Assembly: GCA_013396655.1 (NCBI GenBank)
Contig: WBMV01000259.1
Span: forward strand, 1,219,348 to 1,283,347
Length of the DNA: 64,000 nt
Source of the DNA: Campylorhamphus procurvoides
Taxonomy: Eukaryota > Chordata > Aves > Passeriformes > Dendrocolaptidae
Reading direction: 5' to 3'
Shown here: positions 17,184 through 26,778 of the stretch, piece by piece
How positions within the stretch are numbered: the first letter of the stretch is position 1
Layout: each line of letters starts with the position of its first letter
Made by a program: the position numbers and the translations under genes
The notes under the pieces: model-generated
Told to the model about the DNA's origin: nothing
The model's database searches: none
The model's input: only the letters and a program-made list of their open reading frames with translations

Positions 17184-17477
17184 CTGTGTTAAAGAGGAAA
17201 CAAAGCTGTCATTATCCCGCGGAACATATTCCGTGTATTCAGAGGGCAGAGACCCCTCAGGCCAGCCCGCAGAGAACAGCCGGGGCTGCCGGGCAGGCTG
17301 GGCGCGGGTCCCCCTGCCGGCACAGCCCCAGCCCCAGCCCCGCATTCCCCGTTCCCGGGCCATTATTCCCTGTTCTCCCGGCCCTCGGACTGCAGGGGGC
17401 TCCCGAGGCGCGGCGAGGACCGCAGATCCAGGGGCATTCCCCGCGGGACCGCTCCCCTCCCCGCACACGGGAGGCAT
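17184..17477 (-). CDS. Possible alternative first coding exon of a short TCF12 isoform (speculative)
   Basis: On the minus strand an ATG at 17477 opens a 98-codon frame that runs, without a stop, to a CACAG|GTACGG donor at 17184. The frame reaches the donor in phase 0, and the VYAPS exon at 3041 begins in phase 0, so splicing would give ...SSLTQ joined to VYAPSP in frame. An internal ATG (MARERGMRG) lies in the same frame. The predicted peptide is Gly/Pro/Arg-rich and matches no domain I know; it does not resemble the mammalian HEBAlt start. GC-rich DNA has few stops by chance, and one third of donors fall in any given phase, so this could be coincidence. The exon might also be noncoding. Confidence 0.2.
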
Positions 17478-17620
17478 CTGTCTGCCTTACACACGGGCTA
17501 ACTAACCCTGGGTACCCGGGCAAACGCAATGAAACCCCATCGCGACATCTCCCACACCGAACAACTTGCTTTCTGTGTCAGTGCTGATGTCACGTGAAAC
17601 TCCGCGGCACTAAAAGAGGA
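17225..17620. promoter_or_regulatory. TCF12: Intragenic CpG island with CACGTG E-box, candidate internal promoter
   Basis: This is a second CpG-dense island in the same intron (blocks such as GAGGCGCGGCGAGGACCGC and CCGCGGGACCGC). At 17591-17596 there is a CACGTG E-box in the context TCACGTGAC on the minus strand, the preferred USF/MITF-type site. It lies about 115 bp upstream of an ATG-initiated minus-strand frame. A good splice donor (CACAG|GTACGG) lies at the transcript-downstream edge at 17184. Together these look like a minus-strand promoter and first exon. Direction and activity are inference. Confidence 0.55.
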
Positions 17621-20600
17621 GGTCATTTATTTACCTCGATTGTTTTGCTTCACTGTGTAAAGAGACACGTACACCTGACACCCCATTTAAAGATCACGCA
17701 GTGCTTTCATTTCAGCCCCGTTCTCCCGGTAAAGCGCCCGTCTGGGGTTTGTGTTGCCCATTCCTGCCGGATGGCCAGTCCTGGGCAAAGCCACCTGCCC
17801 AGTTTGGGCTGAGCCATGGACCCGAGGGAAACCACTCACTCCACCAGCACCTCCCAGTCCAGGAACACCACGTTCCTCACTACCCTCCGAGCTGACTTCA
17901 GGGACCAGAAAAGTCTTCCCACCAAAGCCACAAGTATTACCAAGCAAAAGATATTAAGAAATAGTCTTCAGAAACAACATGCATCCTTATCTATTGTTAT
18001 AAAACACCACACTAATTTGTGGTAATGCACACGTTCATCTTTGAGGTAAAGCAGAAGTTGCAGAAATTCCATAGAACATCTGCCTAAATTACATGAGCTG
18101 CAAGTCAGTCTTTTTGGTTTTTGTTAAGACTTCTAACTATGCACAAATTTAAGTTTCTTTTATGTAAATCTACACTCTAAGAGCATCTATTACACTCAAT
18201 TTTGATATGTTGTGAAAACTTCAAAAATAAAGTATCTCCAGTAAATCCAAACACAGAGAAATAATTTTATATCATTACCTATCCCTCATATATGTATGTA
18301 TATGCAAGATTTTCAGTGAGAAGGTCTCTCAGTTAAGCAACCTCACAATAGCTCACCACAGTCAGACGACAGGACTGTTTGGAAAAAATGATCTGATTGC
18401 AATTTTTAAAAAAAGCTATTAAGAGAGGGTTCCTCAAGTACCTTCACCCTAATTCAGTGGGGACTCGAGCTGAACTCTCACAGCAGGACTTTGCAATGGA
18501 CGGCTTAGTTGTTTAATGACAGCTAAATGTTCTCATGGAGCAAAGAGCAGGTGGGATGCTCCAATCTGAGACTACTGCGGGTTTCAGAGAGATTGCAAAT
18601 AAAGGCCACATTGAGAAAAAACCCTACAATAATCTAACCAGAAAACGAGACCTTTTTCTTAACAAACAAAAATCTTACACATTTTTACTTGGTTTGTAAC
18701 ATAATTTCAGATGGTTTATATATTTGCATATTTTTTTAGGCTCACAGACAAACATGGTGCTTAAAAAGCAACACACAGCAAGCCCCTAAAAGCTTTATCC
18801 CTTTAATCAAGTGACCAAAGAAGGAGCATAAAGCAGAGATGGAAGACTGAGTCATGAGGAAAAAATGGCAAGTTCTGTGTTGCATTATCCGTAAGGATTT
18901 ATTTACTCAGTTTTGTTATTTAAAATTGCCTTCCAACACAGAGGGCAGCAGCAGAGACAAGGGTCAGGCAAGTTACTGCTGTCTTTGAGAGCTTCAGATA
19001 CTAAAGACAAGTGACAGTCGAATGCATCACTTGACTGCACAAGGCAATTCAGAGCAGAACTGAACAGACTAAATGCTGCTTTTTACATTTGGGCACCATT
19101 TGTGGACACTGGGGAAAAAAATCTTACCAGAAGAGTCTCACTAGAAAGTGAGATTAAGTCAGTTAAACAAAACATCACAGCCAGTTCAACATCACACCAA
19201 GGATCTACCCAGGATGTGCCAAAGCTTCCCTTCAAAGCCACAGACCTCAGGACAATATTCCAAGGATGTCTCTTTATACCAGCCACTTCAATACACATTC
19301 AAATTGCTAATATTGAGAATGGCTCTCTAAAGAAAGTCCACTCAATCTGGTGAATGTTATATTATTTTTAATACAATCTAAGCATTGAGCTCTGAAAAAC
19401 TGGGCTTCACATAATAATTCAGAAGATACTTCCCACTCCACCATTTCAAGTAATCTCCTTTTACTCTTTGGGAGGGGTAGAGGAAGAAGAGACCACAGAA
19501 GTGAGTAATATCTATTACTTTTCTCCTGGTACCATTGGTATCTCTTTGTGGCAAGTCTTGAAATATCTCTAGAAGCTCAGTCTTAAAAGACTGGCAGGAA
19601 ACTAGAAAGAAAAGCGCCTTAAGTGGGAGGTGGTTTTATGCATGCAAACCAAGTTGTCTGTATCTCTGCATCATAAATAATTATTGCAATAAATTAGCAC
19701 CCATGGACCATACACATACTGTAGAGGGTGATATATGTGGAATCCCTACAATCAAACTAAAAATTGTCCTAAATATATTGAAAAAAATAAAATATGAGTG
19801 TGACTTTAAAAAGAGATCACTGGCATCAGAAAATATTAATTTTACATTCTTATTAAATAAGCGCAATCTAAAGTTTAGTGCTAACTGATCATCTCAGGAA
19901 AATGGAAAGTCTAAAATACTCAAAATATCTATTAGAAATGGCACTACATGAAAAACAAGCAGACATTTGTGCCTGTGTGTCACAGCTCATCTTCTGTAAC
20001 AATATGTTCTGTAACAGATACGATGCATTTCAGGTTATTTCTCTGATATGAGACTAATTAAATGGCAACAGAATGATGATAGATATTCACACTATTTTTC
20101 TTAGAACTATGACCTCATGGTTGCCACTGATCATGGTACTAATATCAAATACTAGTTTGCAATATTTTCTGCCTCCACACTTGAAAAGTACGTCCCTGCT
20201 CACAGCCCATCCATGTGTGGATGGCAATCCCTGGGCATTTCTGAGTGAGCCCTGTCTGTCCTCCCCTCTGCAGATTGGGCAGCCCTTCAGCAACCCTGCC
20301 CTGCTCTTCCTGCCTCAGCCCACCGAGCAGCTCCCGCTGCTTTCAAGCCACACGATGGTATTGCTGTCTGGCTCAGTTAAGGGAACTCCTACAAGCAGAA
20401 AAATTCTCAGAAATTTAACAGTTTTGAATCTCTGAAGAGAATTTAACTCACTGAACTGTATTTCCTCCCTCTCTGTAACATAAACAGCGTATCATATTCT
20501 CGCTGTTCTCTCAAACCTGGCTTGAAAAAAGTAAACCACTAATTTTTTAGTTTCTGTCCTCCCCACAAGGCTTTAAATTTAGTAGTTGTAGTTCAGCATA

Positions 20601-21959
20601 AATGCTTGCATGTCAACATTCAAAATGGGCAATGAGTCACCACTTAGCAACTTACAACACAAAAACTTAAAAATGCATCTGCCTGGTACATTTAATTTTT
20701 ACAGTAAAGTACAAGTTTTGCTTTCCAGAAGGTATCTGAACAATTCAGCAGCACTTTTCTCTGTAGCTGTTTTTACTTTAGGCCTTGATAAGGACACATG
20801 AAAAAAGATAAACTGCAAAACAAGTAGTTTCAGAAAGTACCATACAAAACCAAGAGAGAAAAAAACAAACTGGAGGAAGGGTTGTTTGGCTTTTTTTAAA
20901 ATCATTATTTCTTAAAAGATTGTTATTAAATTACAGTTATCTAGGAAATTAAATTACTGCTGAGTATCCGTTGACATGGTATCCTACACTAACAAACACA
21001 TTGCAGAAACCAGTATTTTAGAAACTGAAAATTTAAAAAATACAGATTTGTATAATAAAATTAACATATTTCCCTTGACTTTTCCTATTATAATTAAACT
21101 ACTGTGCACTGTCTATTAGCTAAAGCAACTTTTGCCTCTTCCACAATACGTTCTGACTTCTTACCAAGATATGTTTAAAATAAAGACTACATTTATATAA
21201 TTATCTACTCAATTTAAATTTCTTATGTGCTCAGTGAAATTTAGTTTTGTGCCATCTTCCAAACATATAGTATCTCATATAATTTATTTTTTCTTTTTAG
21301 TAATGTCATTTCACTTCAAGGCTCTTTTCAGCAGTGAAAGCAAAGGGAAACAGTGCTTGAAACCTGCAGCATCGCAATCATTGATTATTCACAGTAACTG
21401 CACTTAATTGCACAGATTGGTACAACGTTAATACAAATAAAATCTATCAGCATTTTAGTGCCGCCACTTTTACAGTAGAATTAAATGAAAACCATTTGAA
21501 AAATACTGTTGATTAAGATTAAAACCTTGTAAGAGAAATGAGCTAAATCTTTCATTCTCCAAAATGATCTCTTTACCTGGCTGATGCCACTAAATATTAA
21601 ACATGTAGTGTAAGCTTTATTACTGCCCAGAATTACAGTAATAAATTACATGAAAATTGCACTGCTATGTGTTTTAGCTTCTCTGACATTTTAAATATAT
21701 TTTTGTTAATCTAGCAGAAATCATCTGCTAGACTGCAAAGCCACCCTACATAACACGCAACTGTTAAAATGTAAATTGCCAAACTATTTTTAGCTGCTGC
21801 TGAAGGGAAAAAAAAATAAAAAAAAGGAGGAGGGGGGGAGAAAGAAGAATATTCCTGGCCTCGGGAATAATGATTTGAGGCATTGTGTTCATTTTGTTTA
21901 TCAAGCAGCTATTCAGCCTCTAGTGGGGCCCAAGTGCTTATGCAAGCAAAAGCTTTTAA

Positions 21960-22290
21960 GAGTGCCTGCAGCTGCAATCGTGGCTCCCAGGTAGGCTGCA
22001 GGTTCAGAGCACAGCTGCCCCGGGCTAGCCGTACTATCTCAGCTCCATCTGGAAGGACGGCTAAAAGAGGATTGCAGCTCCCCGTTTCCGTCTGTATCAC
22101 CGCGAGCAGGGGGAGGGAGAAGGAGAGAGAGGGAGGAGAGAGCAGGGGAGATGCGGGGACTCGGAGCCACCATCCGTACTTGAGGCTGGGCACAGAATGA
22201 GAGCTCAGCCCCACTCCGCTCCCGCTGCATCGCCCGTGCAGCGCCTTCTATTCAGCCTATCCGGCTTTGAGTTATGACTCATCCAAGTGC
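21960..22290. promoter_or_regulatory. TCF12: GC-rich, E-box-containing promoter-like cluster
   Basis: This is a moderately CpG-rich stretch about 1 kb downstream of the GLPSS exon in transcript order. It has CAGCTG E-boxes at 21969-21974 and 22012-22017, a CACCTG at 22290-22295, and a palindromic AP-1 site (ATGACTCAT, 22274-22282). On the minus strand a long pyrimidine run (complement of 22108-22142) gives a CT-rich initiator-like region. CAGCTG is a favoured E-protein site, so autoregulation by TCF12 is possible. It is a candidate HEBAlt-type internal promoter or an enhancer. Confidence 0.4.
22108..22142 (+). repeat. 35-nt homopurine (GA-rich) tract
   Basis: An uninterrupted purine run of G and A units lies inside the GC-rich cluster. 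Such tracts can form triplex DNA under supercoiling and are common in vertebrate promoters. Confidence 0.85.
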
Positions 22291-22689
22291 ACCTGCGCCC
22301 ATGTGTTAAGTACTGCCAAATAAAAGCCCAACATCCATTTACACAACAAAGAGATGTATCCCGCAAGGCAGCGGAGCTTCCCCCTCCCCTCCTGTTTGTT
22401 CTGAGCAGGGGAAAAAATAATTCTGTCCTTCACTTCACTGGGGATTTTTCACTTCACGTGGATTTTCAAATGCAGATTCATTTATAAACAATTTTCTTCC
22501 TTTTAAGAATAAAGCATATTTAATACCACAAAACACCCCTATAGCATTAGATTATCACAGCCATTAATGATTTTTTCCACCAAAACCCTTCCAACCTTTT
22601 TTATCAAAGCCCTTTATTCTCGAAGGATAAATTTTCAAGCAAAGAGGGATCAACAAACTAGTTGCTTGAAAGCTTTCCTGATGCTAGGC

Positions 22690-22950
22690 TGAAGTTAGGA
22701 AAGGCTTAATGAAGGCTTTAAAATCCACCAGGGCTTCACAATGAACATCTGACTCGGTGATTTATGCATATTAATAACCTCAGTCCTACTGAGGCAAGCT
22801 GAGCTGTACATGTCCTCCGAATCTTAATGTCTTCAGCTCCACTGGGATTATTACAAATGTAAATTTCTAAGATTCTCAGCTATTAATCTCTGTCTGTCCT
22901 CCTGTTCAGCAACATAATGACTAATTAAACATCAAAAGACCTGTACAGGA
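22690..22950. promoter_or_regulatory. Putative conserved noncoding element rich in homeodomain/POU motifs
   Basis: The block starts about 300 bp downstream (transcript sense) of the GLPSS exon. It contains GCATATTAAT at 22766-22775, a POU III (Brn-type, GCATNNTAAT) site, plus several TAAT/ATTA cores (ATTAATAA, GGATTATTA, CTAATTAA). The same decamer occurs at 58798-58807. Low simple-repeat content and motif density suggest an enhancer. Conservation cannot be measured from one sequence. Confidence 0.35.
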
Positions 22951-23245
22951 GATCTTCTTTGACAGCTCCTGGCCCAGCTCTCTTCCCAAGAGAGGAATTC
23001 AAATGACAGGGACAAGTGGGTAGGAGCATATGAGCGAGCTACAAATCACTGCTATGAAATCTAAAAATTCCACATCAAATGTGTATTTAGTCCTGCAGAA
23101 CCACTCCCAATTACCCAGCCTAGCTGTTCATGTCCAGCAGTCAGCCTTCTTAGTGCTAAAGTTAAGTCATTAGTATGTATGGCAGGTAAAGAGACAGCAA
23201 TTTGAGCCCAATTTTTTTACTGTAAGTAAAAAATGTAATACTTAC

Positions 23246-23298
23246 AGAAGAAGGCAATCCAGGGGGCACCTTTCTTACTTTCTTTGTCTGCAGAGGAT
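23246..23298 (-). CDS. TCF12: TCF12 (HEB) small internal coding exon with the KKVRK basic segment
   Basis: This 53-nt exon lies between a TGTACAG acceptor and a TCT|GTAAGT donor on the minus strand. It supplies AT (completing Asp) and 17 codons, PLQTKKVRKVPPGLPSS. Human TCF12 has PLQAKKVRKVPPGLPSS. The basic KKVRK is a nuclear-localisation-type sequence shared with TCF4 (KKVRKVPPGLPSS). The exon ends in phase 0. It is the last exon before the 20.2-kb intron which in mammals holds the internal start of the short HEBAlt isoform, so transcripts starting inside that intron would lack this segment and everything upstream, including activation domain 1. The exon is too short for ORF finders and is recognised by homology plus exact splice sites. 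Confidence 0.96.
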
Positions 23299-25250
23299 CT
23301 GTACACAGAAAAATCATGTTTCATCAAGTATCTACAATATAGGTGCAAAAAGAATAAACAGCTACATTGTACAGTTTTTTCTTTCCATAATGAATTTGTT
23401 GTTCTCCAATTTCATGCATTTTTTATTCTCTTTCAATGCGATTTGTCTTTCACATCAATACAAATGCAATACCAACATGACAATGTTCTTCTCTAAAATC
23501 AAGCTTTGCTCAACAGTTACTTTCAATGCTTCCCATAAGGAAAGCAGTTATTCCAAAGAACAGTAACACTGAAGGGTACACTGATCACCTTACATATTGC
23601 TAAGGAACAAAATAAGGTTTTGAGATACACAAGGAGGAAAATGGCACTGATTAGCAAGAGAAATGCTTTCTTTTCTGCCCTTTGTAGTAAAGGCAGAACT
23701 ATCAAAAGGAATTTGACATATTAAAGTATGATTTAAACTCTACAAATACTAAGATGATATAAATTTTATAGCTTTTAGACTATACCAATGTTGTAAATAA
23801 ACAGCAAATCTAACGACCTAATTACTTTCCTTAAGTAATAAAGTCCATACAACTCCAGTTTTCATGGAGTAGTGAAGTTGGAAGCATGGTATCTGCTTCC
23901 TTCTTCCAACAGCTGCTGTAGCCTCACAGAAGTAGCAGTGTGATGACCCTTCCCCTAAGGGTGGGCCCTCACCCAGTAATTTCACTACCTAAATCAAGAC
24001 ACTGAACCGGTTTAATCAGCTGCTAATAAAAGCAATCTGAAAAGTAGGCACACAAATTACAAGTTAACTGAAGTTCTGAAGATGAGGATCTGGCAAGATT
24101 ACCAGTTCTACAGTTAACCAATTGAGTTCAATTAAAATACAAAATTGCTATTTTTCTATTTTCATCCAGAACATCTGTGATGATATTACAAGATAAAGGT
24201 GAGATGAGGTGAAATATCTGCTGGATATCCTTACTTTGATCACTCCCCATAGGGCGTGCTCAAAAAGAAAAGAAAAGGACTTCTGGAAGAGATGTTTACA
24301 CTGCATTGAGAGAACACTGGTTGGTTTCAATGCAATTTAGTATGAAATTTAACAAGAGCTTGTTATAATCCTGTCAGACAACTCCTTCTCGGGGATAAAA
24401 TGGCCATAATTTGATTTTGTTTTAAATTCTCAGGCAGCAGGTTTGTAAAACTTATCTAGTCCATTAAAAATTTCAGGCACACTTTCTGAAGCCATTGGGA
24501 AAAGAAGACTTGAGATAAAAGTGTACTTCCTCCTCCTGGCATTCCTGAAAAAACATTTCCATGAATTTGTAACCACCACCTGCCAAGTCCCAGGTTACAA
24601 TCCCCAGATCCAACCATGACAGAAAGAGGAATATCACGCTGTTACCAGTTTGAACAGGTTTATACCCCTTGGGCTTCCCTTTTGAAGAAACAACTAAATA
24701 GTACTACTCTGAAAACACCACACCGGCATTCATTTTGTTAAATTTAACAATATCTGGAATTTACCAAACTCTCTACAGTTTGCACAGTAAACTGAGTCAC
24801 ATATTCAAGCATGCAACAGAAATCAGGCAGTTCAGGGCTGCCTTCACAACGTGACCTTTCTGCGCATCGTGAGCACCCAAAGTCGTTCTCCAACAGACCC
24901 CCTGTTACTCAAAACCATAGCAGGTCACTGTTTTAAGTCGTTTCTTACTAAATCAGATTCAACAAGGGCTAAAACGTCATCATGACCATGTTAAACCCTG
25001 ACTTTTTTCCATTCAACTTCAAACACCCTTTCAAGCAGTCAGGAATTTCACTGAACTTTCCTAAGACTGTTCCTCTTCTGAGACAGGTGTGGAGAGCTGC
25101 TGGTGTTTGCTCTCGGATTCTGAGCAACATAAATCCTTACAACAGTGTTCAGAGACAGACAAGCCCAAGTTAAATGGTGGCTGACTCGATGGAAGGTAAA
25201 AAGCTCCACAGAAAGGGTATTTGAAAACACATATATACACACATATCCTA

Positions 25251-25497
25251 GAAGAGGAAATGGCCTCCAGTTGCACCAAGGAAGGTTTGGATTTAATGTG
25301 AGGACAATTTTCCTCACTGGAAGGGTTGTCAGGCCCAGGAAGTGGTGGAGTCACCACCCCTGGTGGGATTTAAAAGAGGTGTAGATGTGGCCCCTGGGGA
25401 CATGGGTTAGTGTTGGGCTGGACAGTGCTGGGGAATGGCTGGACTTGATGGTCTTAGAGGGCTTTTCCAACCTAAATGATTCAATCATTCTGTGATA
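25251..25497 (+). mobile_element. CR1 LINE retrotransposon, 5'-truncated 3' end
   Basis: This stretch matches the 3' end of avian CR1 non-LTR retrotransposons. It contains in order GGAAATGGCCTCCAGTTGC, a TTCCTCACTGGAAGGGTTGT-type block, AAGTGGTGGAGTCACCACCC, GTGTAGATGTGGC, GGACTTGATGGTCTTAGAGG, and TTTTCCAACCTAAATGATTC followed by ATTCTGTGA. This is the CR1 3' untranslated region with its short terminal repeat unit. Only about 250 bp remain, which is typical of 5' truncation during target-primed reverse transcription. It carries no coding capacity and lies antisense to TCF12. The ORFs over it are chance. Confidence 0.93.
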
Positions 25498-26229
25498 TAT
25501 AGGATTAAGTTCCAAAGTCGTATTTTTGTTTGTTAAATCTTTAATTACAATTTCAAACAGGTTCAGGACTATTTTAGTGCCCAAGAAGTTTGCAATTCAA
25601 GTTAAAGTTACTTCGAGAAGCAATTTGCATTTGATGAAAATCTTATTTTGGTTAAAGTATAGTTTGAGTTACATGGTTCCAACAAATAAAATTTTTATTA
25701 TGAATTAGAAGTGCTATACAGAATGAAGGGCATTAAAAACTCAAACATATAACTGGAGGAATCTTTATGATTTATCATACTAACACTGAAATATATGACA
25801 GCTAAAATGTAATGTTATGTAACTAGATATATAACCGTATAACCAGATATATGGTAAACTAGAATGTAAGGTGACCATCTCTCTCTTTATACCAAAAATA
25901 ATTTTTAAATTTGCACACCCAGTTACTAGCAACAGTTTTACAGCAGAAACTACAGAACATCTGGCTCATTCTTGATTCTCTGATTCAACAGAATTGGAGA
26001 GCTATAAAACATTACCACTGTCTATGACTAAGTATGAAAATTCCATTCACCTCTGAACCCAGAATAAAATATTAACACTGCCATAGGATTATAGTAATTT
26101 TTAAGCAAATTCCTGCCCTGCATATTTTGCAAGGTAGTTTGATTTTAGGATAAGCTACTAATCTCCAATTGCTAAAATCTTTAAAGGCATGTTGAACCAA
26201 TTACAATGAACTATATATTGCCCTGAATA

Positions 26230-26460
26230 AAGTTACTTTTAGCATATAAAAGGATAATTGTTTCCCCTTTGTGTCCTTTCCCTACTAAATAATGGTAATG
26301 ACCTCAAGGTCAGGCATTTCCAGGAGTTAATGATGGCACGGGTTAAGGGCACTCAGCTGGTCATCAGCTCCTATCCATCTGTCATTATTGCTTTTGCAAT
26401 TAAGGGGTTTATTAGAGTTTCTTGTTTGTTTTGTAAGCCATACTGACCAGTGTCCAATCC
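26230..26460. promoter_or_regulatory. Putative enhancer block with a perfect nuclear-receptor everted repeat
   Basis: TGACCTCAAGGTCA at 26299-26312 is a perfect palindrome of two AGGTCA half-sites (everted, 2-bp spacer). It also reads TCAAGGTCA, the extended half-site bound by ERR/NR5A monomers. Homeodomain-type TTAATGATGG and CAATTAAGG sequences surround it. It sits about 180 bp downstream (transcript sense) of the HDSSAL exon donor. Regulatory function is inference. Confidence 0.4.
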
Positions 26461-26642
26461 AAGTTAATGTCTCAAAGAGAACACTGATCATTCCAGTTTT
26501 AATCTTATATAGCACTTTGGTGTAATTTCAATTGCTCCACACAGAGCAGTCTCCAGGAAGTAAAATGAACCGTCAAAGAAAATAATAAAGTCTGCCCCAA
26601 AGCATCCTGGACAGGAGTTGAACAACTGCCCGTATTCCTCAC

Positions 26643-26778
26643 CAAGAGCTGATGAGTCGTGCAGTGGCCGTCGGCGCTGATTTGTGCCGGAAAATGGGTA
26701 GTAGGCTGTCCCAGGTTTCCCAGAGGATGAGAGCTGACCTGGACTTCCAAGCCCCATGTCGGAACGAAGCAGGCTGGA
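26643..26778 (-). CDS. TCF12: TCF12 (HEB) internal coding exon, [11 protein letters not shown]...HDSSAL
   Basis: This 136-nt exon follows a TTTTTGCAG acceptor and ends at a CTTG|GTGAGG donor. It gives 45 codons plus the first base of an Asp codon. Recognisable pieces are [31 protein letters not shown] and [11 protein letters not shown], which align almost residue for residue with human TCF12 ([42 protein letters not shown]). The homologous TCF4 segment reads differently ([20 protein letters not shown]), so TCF12 rather than TCF4 is the correct paralogue. The segment is Ser/Gly/Pro-rich and probably disordered, with a short basic RRR cluster. Reading continues past the donor as an open frame into intron; I end the exon at the GT because the next exon supplies the AT that completes Asp. 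Confidence 0.97.

Larger units (their letters stand above)
3042..23245 (-). other. TCF12: Large TCF12 intron (20.2 kb) with internal promoter-like CpG islands
   Basis: This is the phase-0 intron between the GLPSS and VYAPS exons. In mammals the corresponding intron holds the alternative start of HEBAlt (TCF12) and of TCF4-A. Here it contains CpG islands near 12030-12580 and 17225-17620, a weaker GC-rich cluster near 21960-22290 and a GC patch near 4380-4650. Very AT-rich sequence lies near 9530-10080. I could not find by eye the mammalian HEBAlt start peptide (MYCAYPVPGMG type) in any frame, but a tblastn search would be needed to exclude it. The short ORFs in the intron look like chance ORFs. 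The stretches between the listed elements show no recognisable gene or repeat. Confidence 0.88.
23299..26642 (-). other. TCF12: TCF12 intron (3.3 kb) containing a CR1 3' fragment and a nuclear-receptor palindrome
   Basis: This is the intron between the HDSSAL and PLQTKKVRK exons (GTGAGG donor, TGTACAG acceptor). Besides the CR1 piece at 25251-25497 and the motif block near 26230-26460, I see only ordinary AT-rich intron. Confidence 0.92.
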
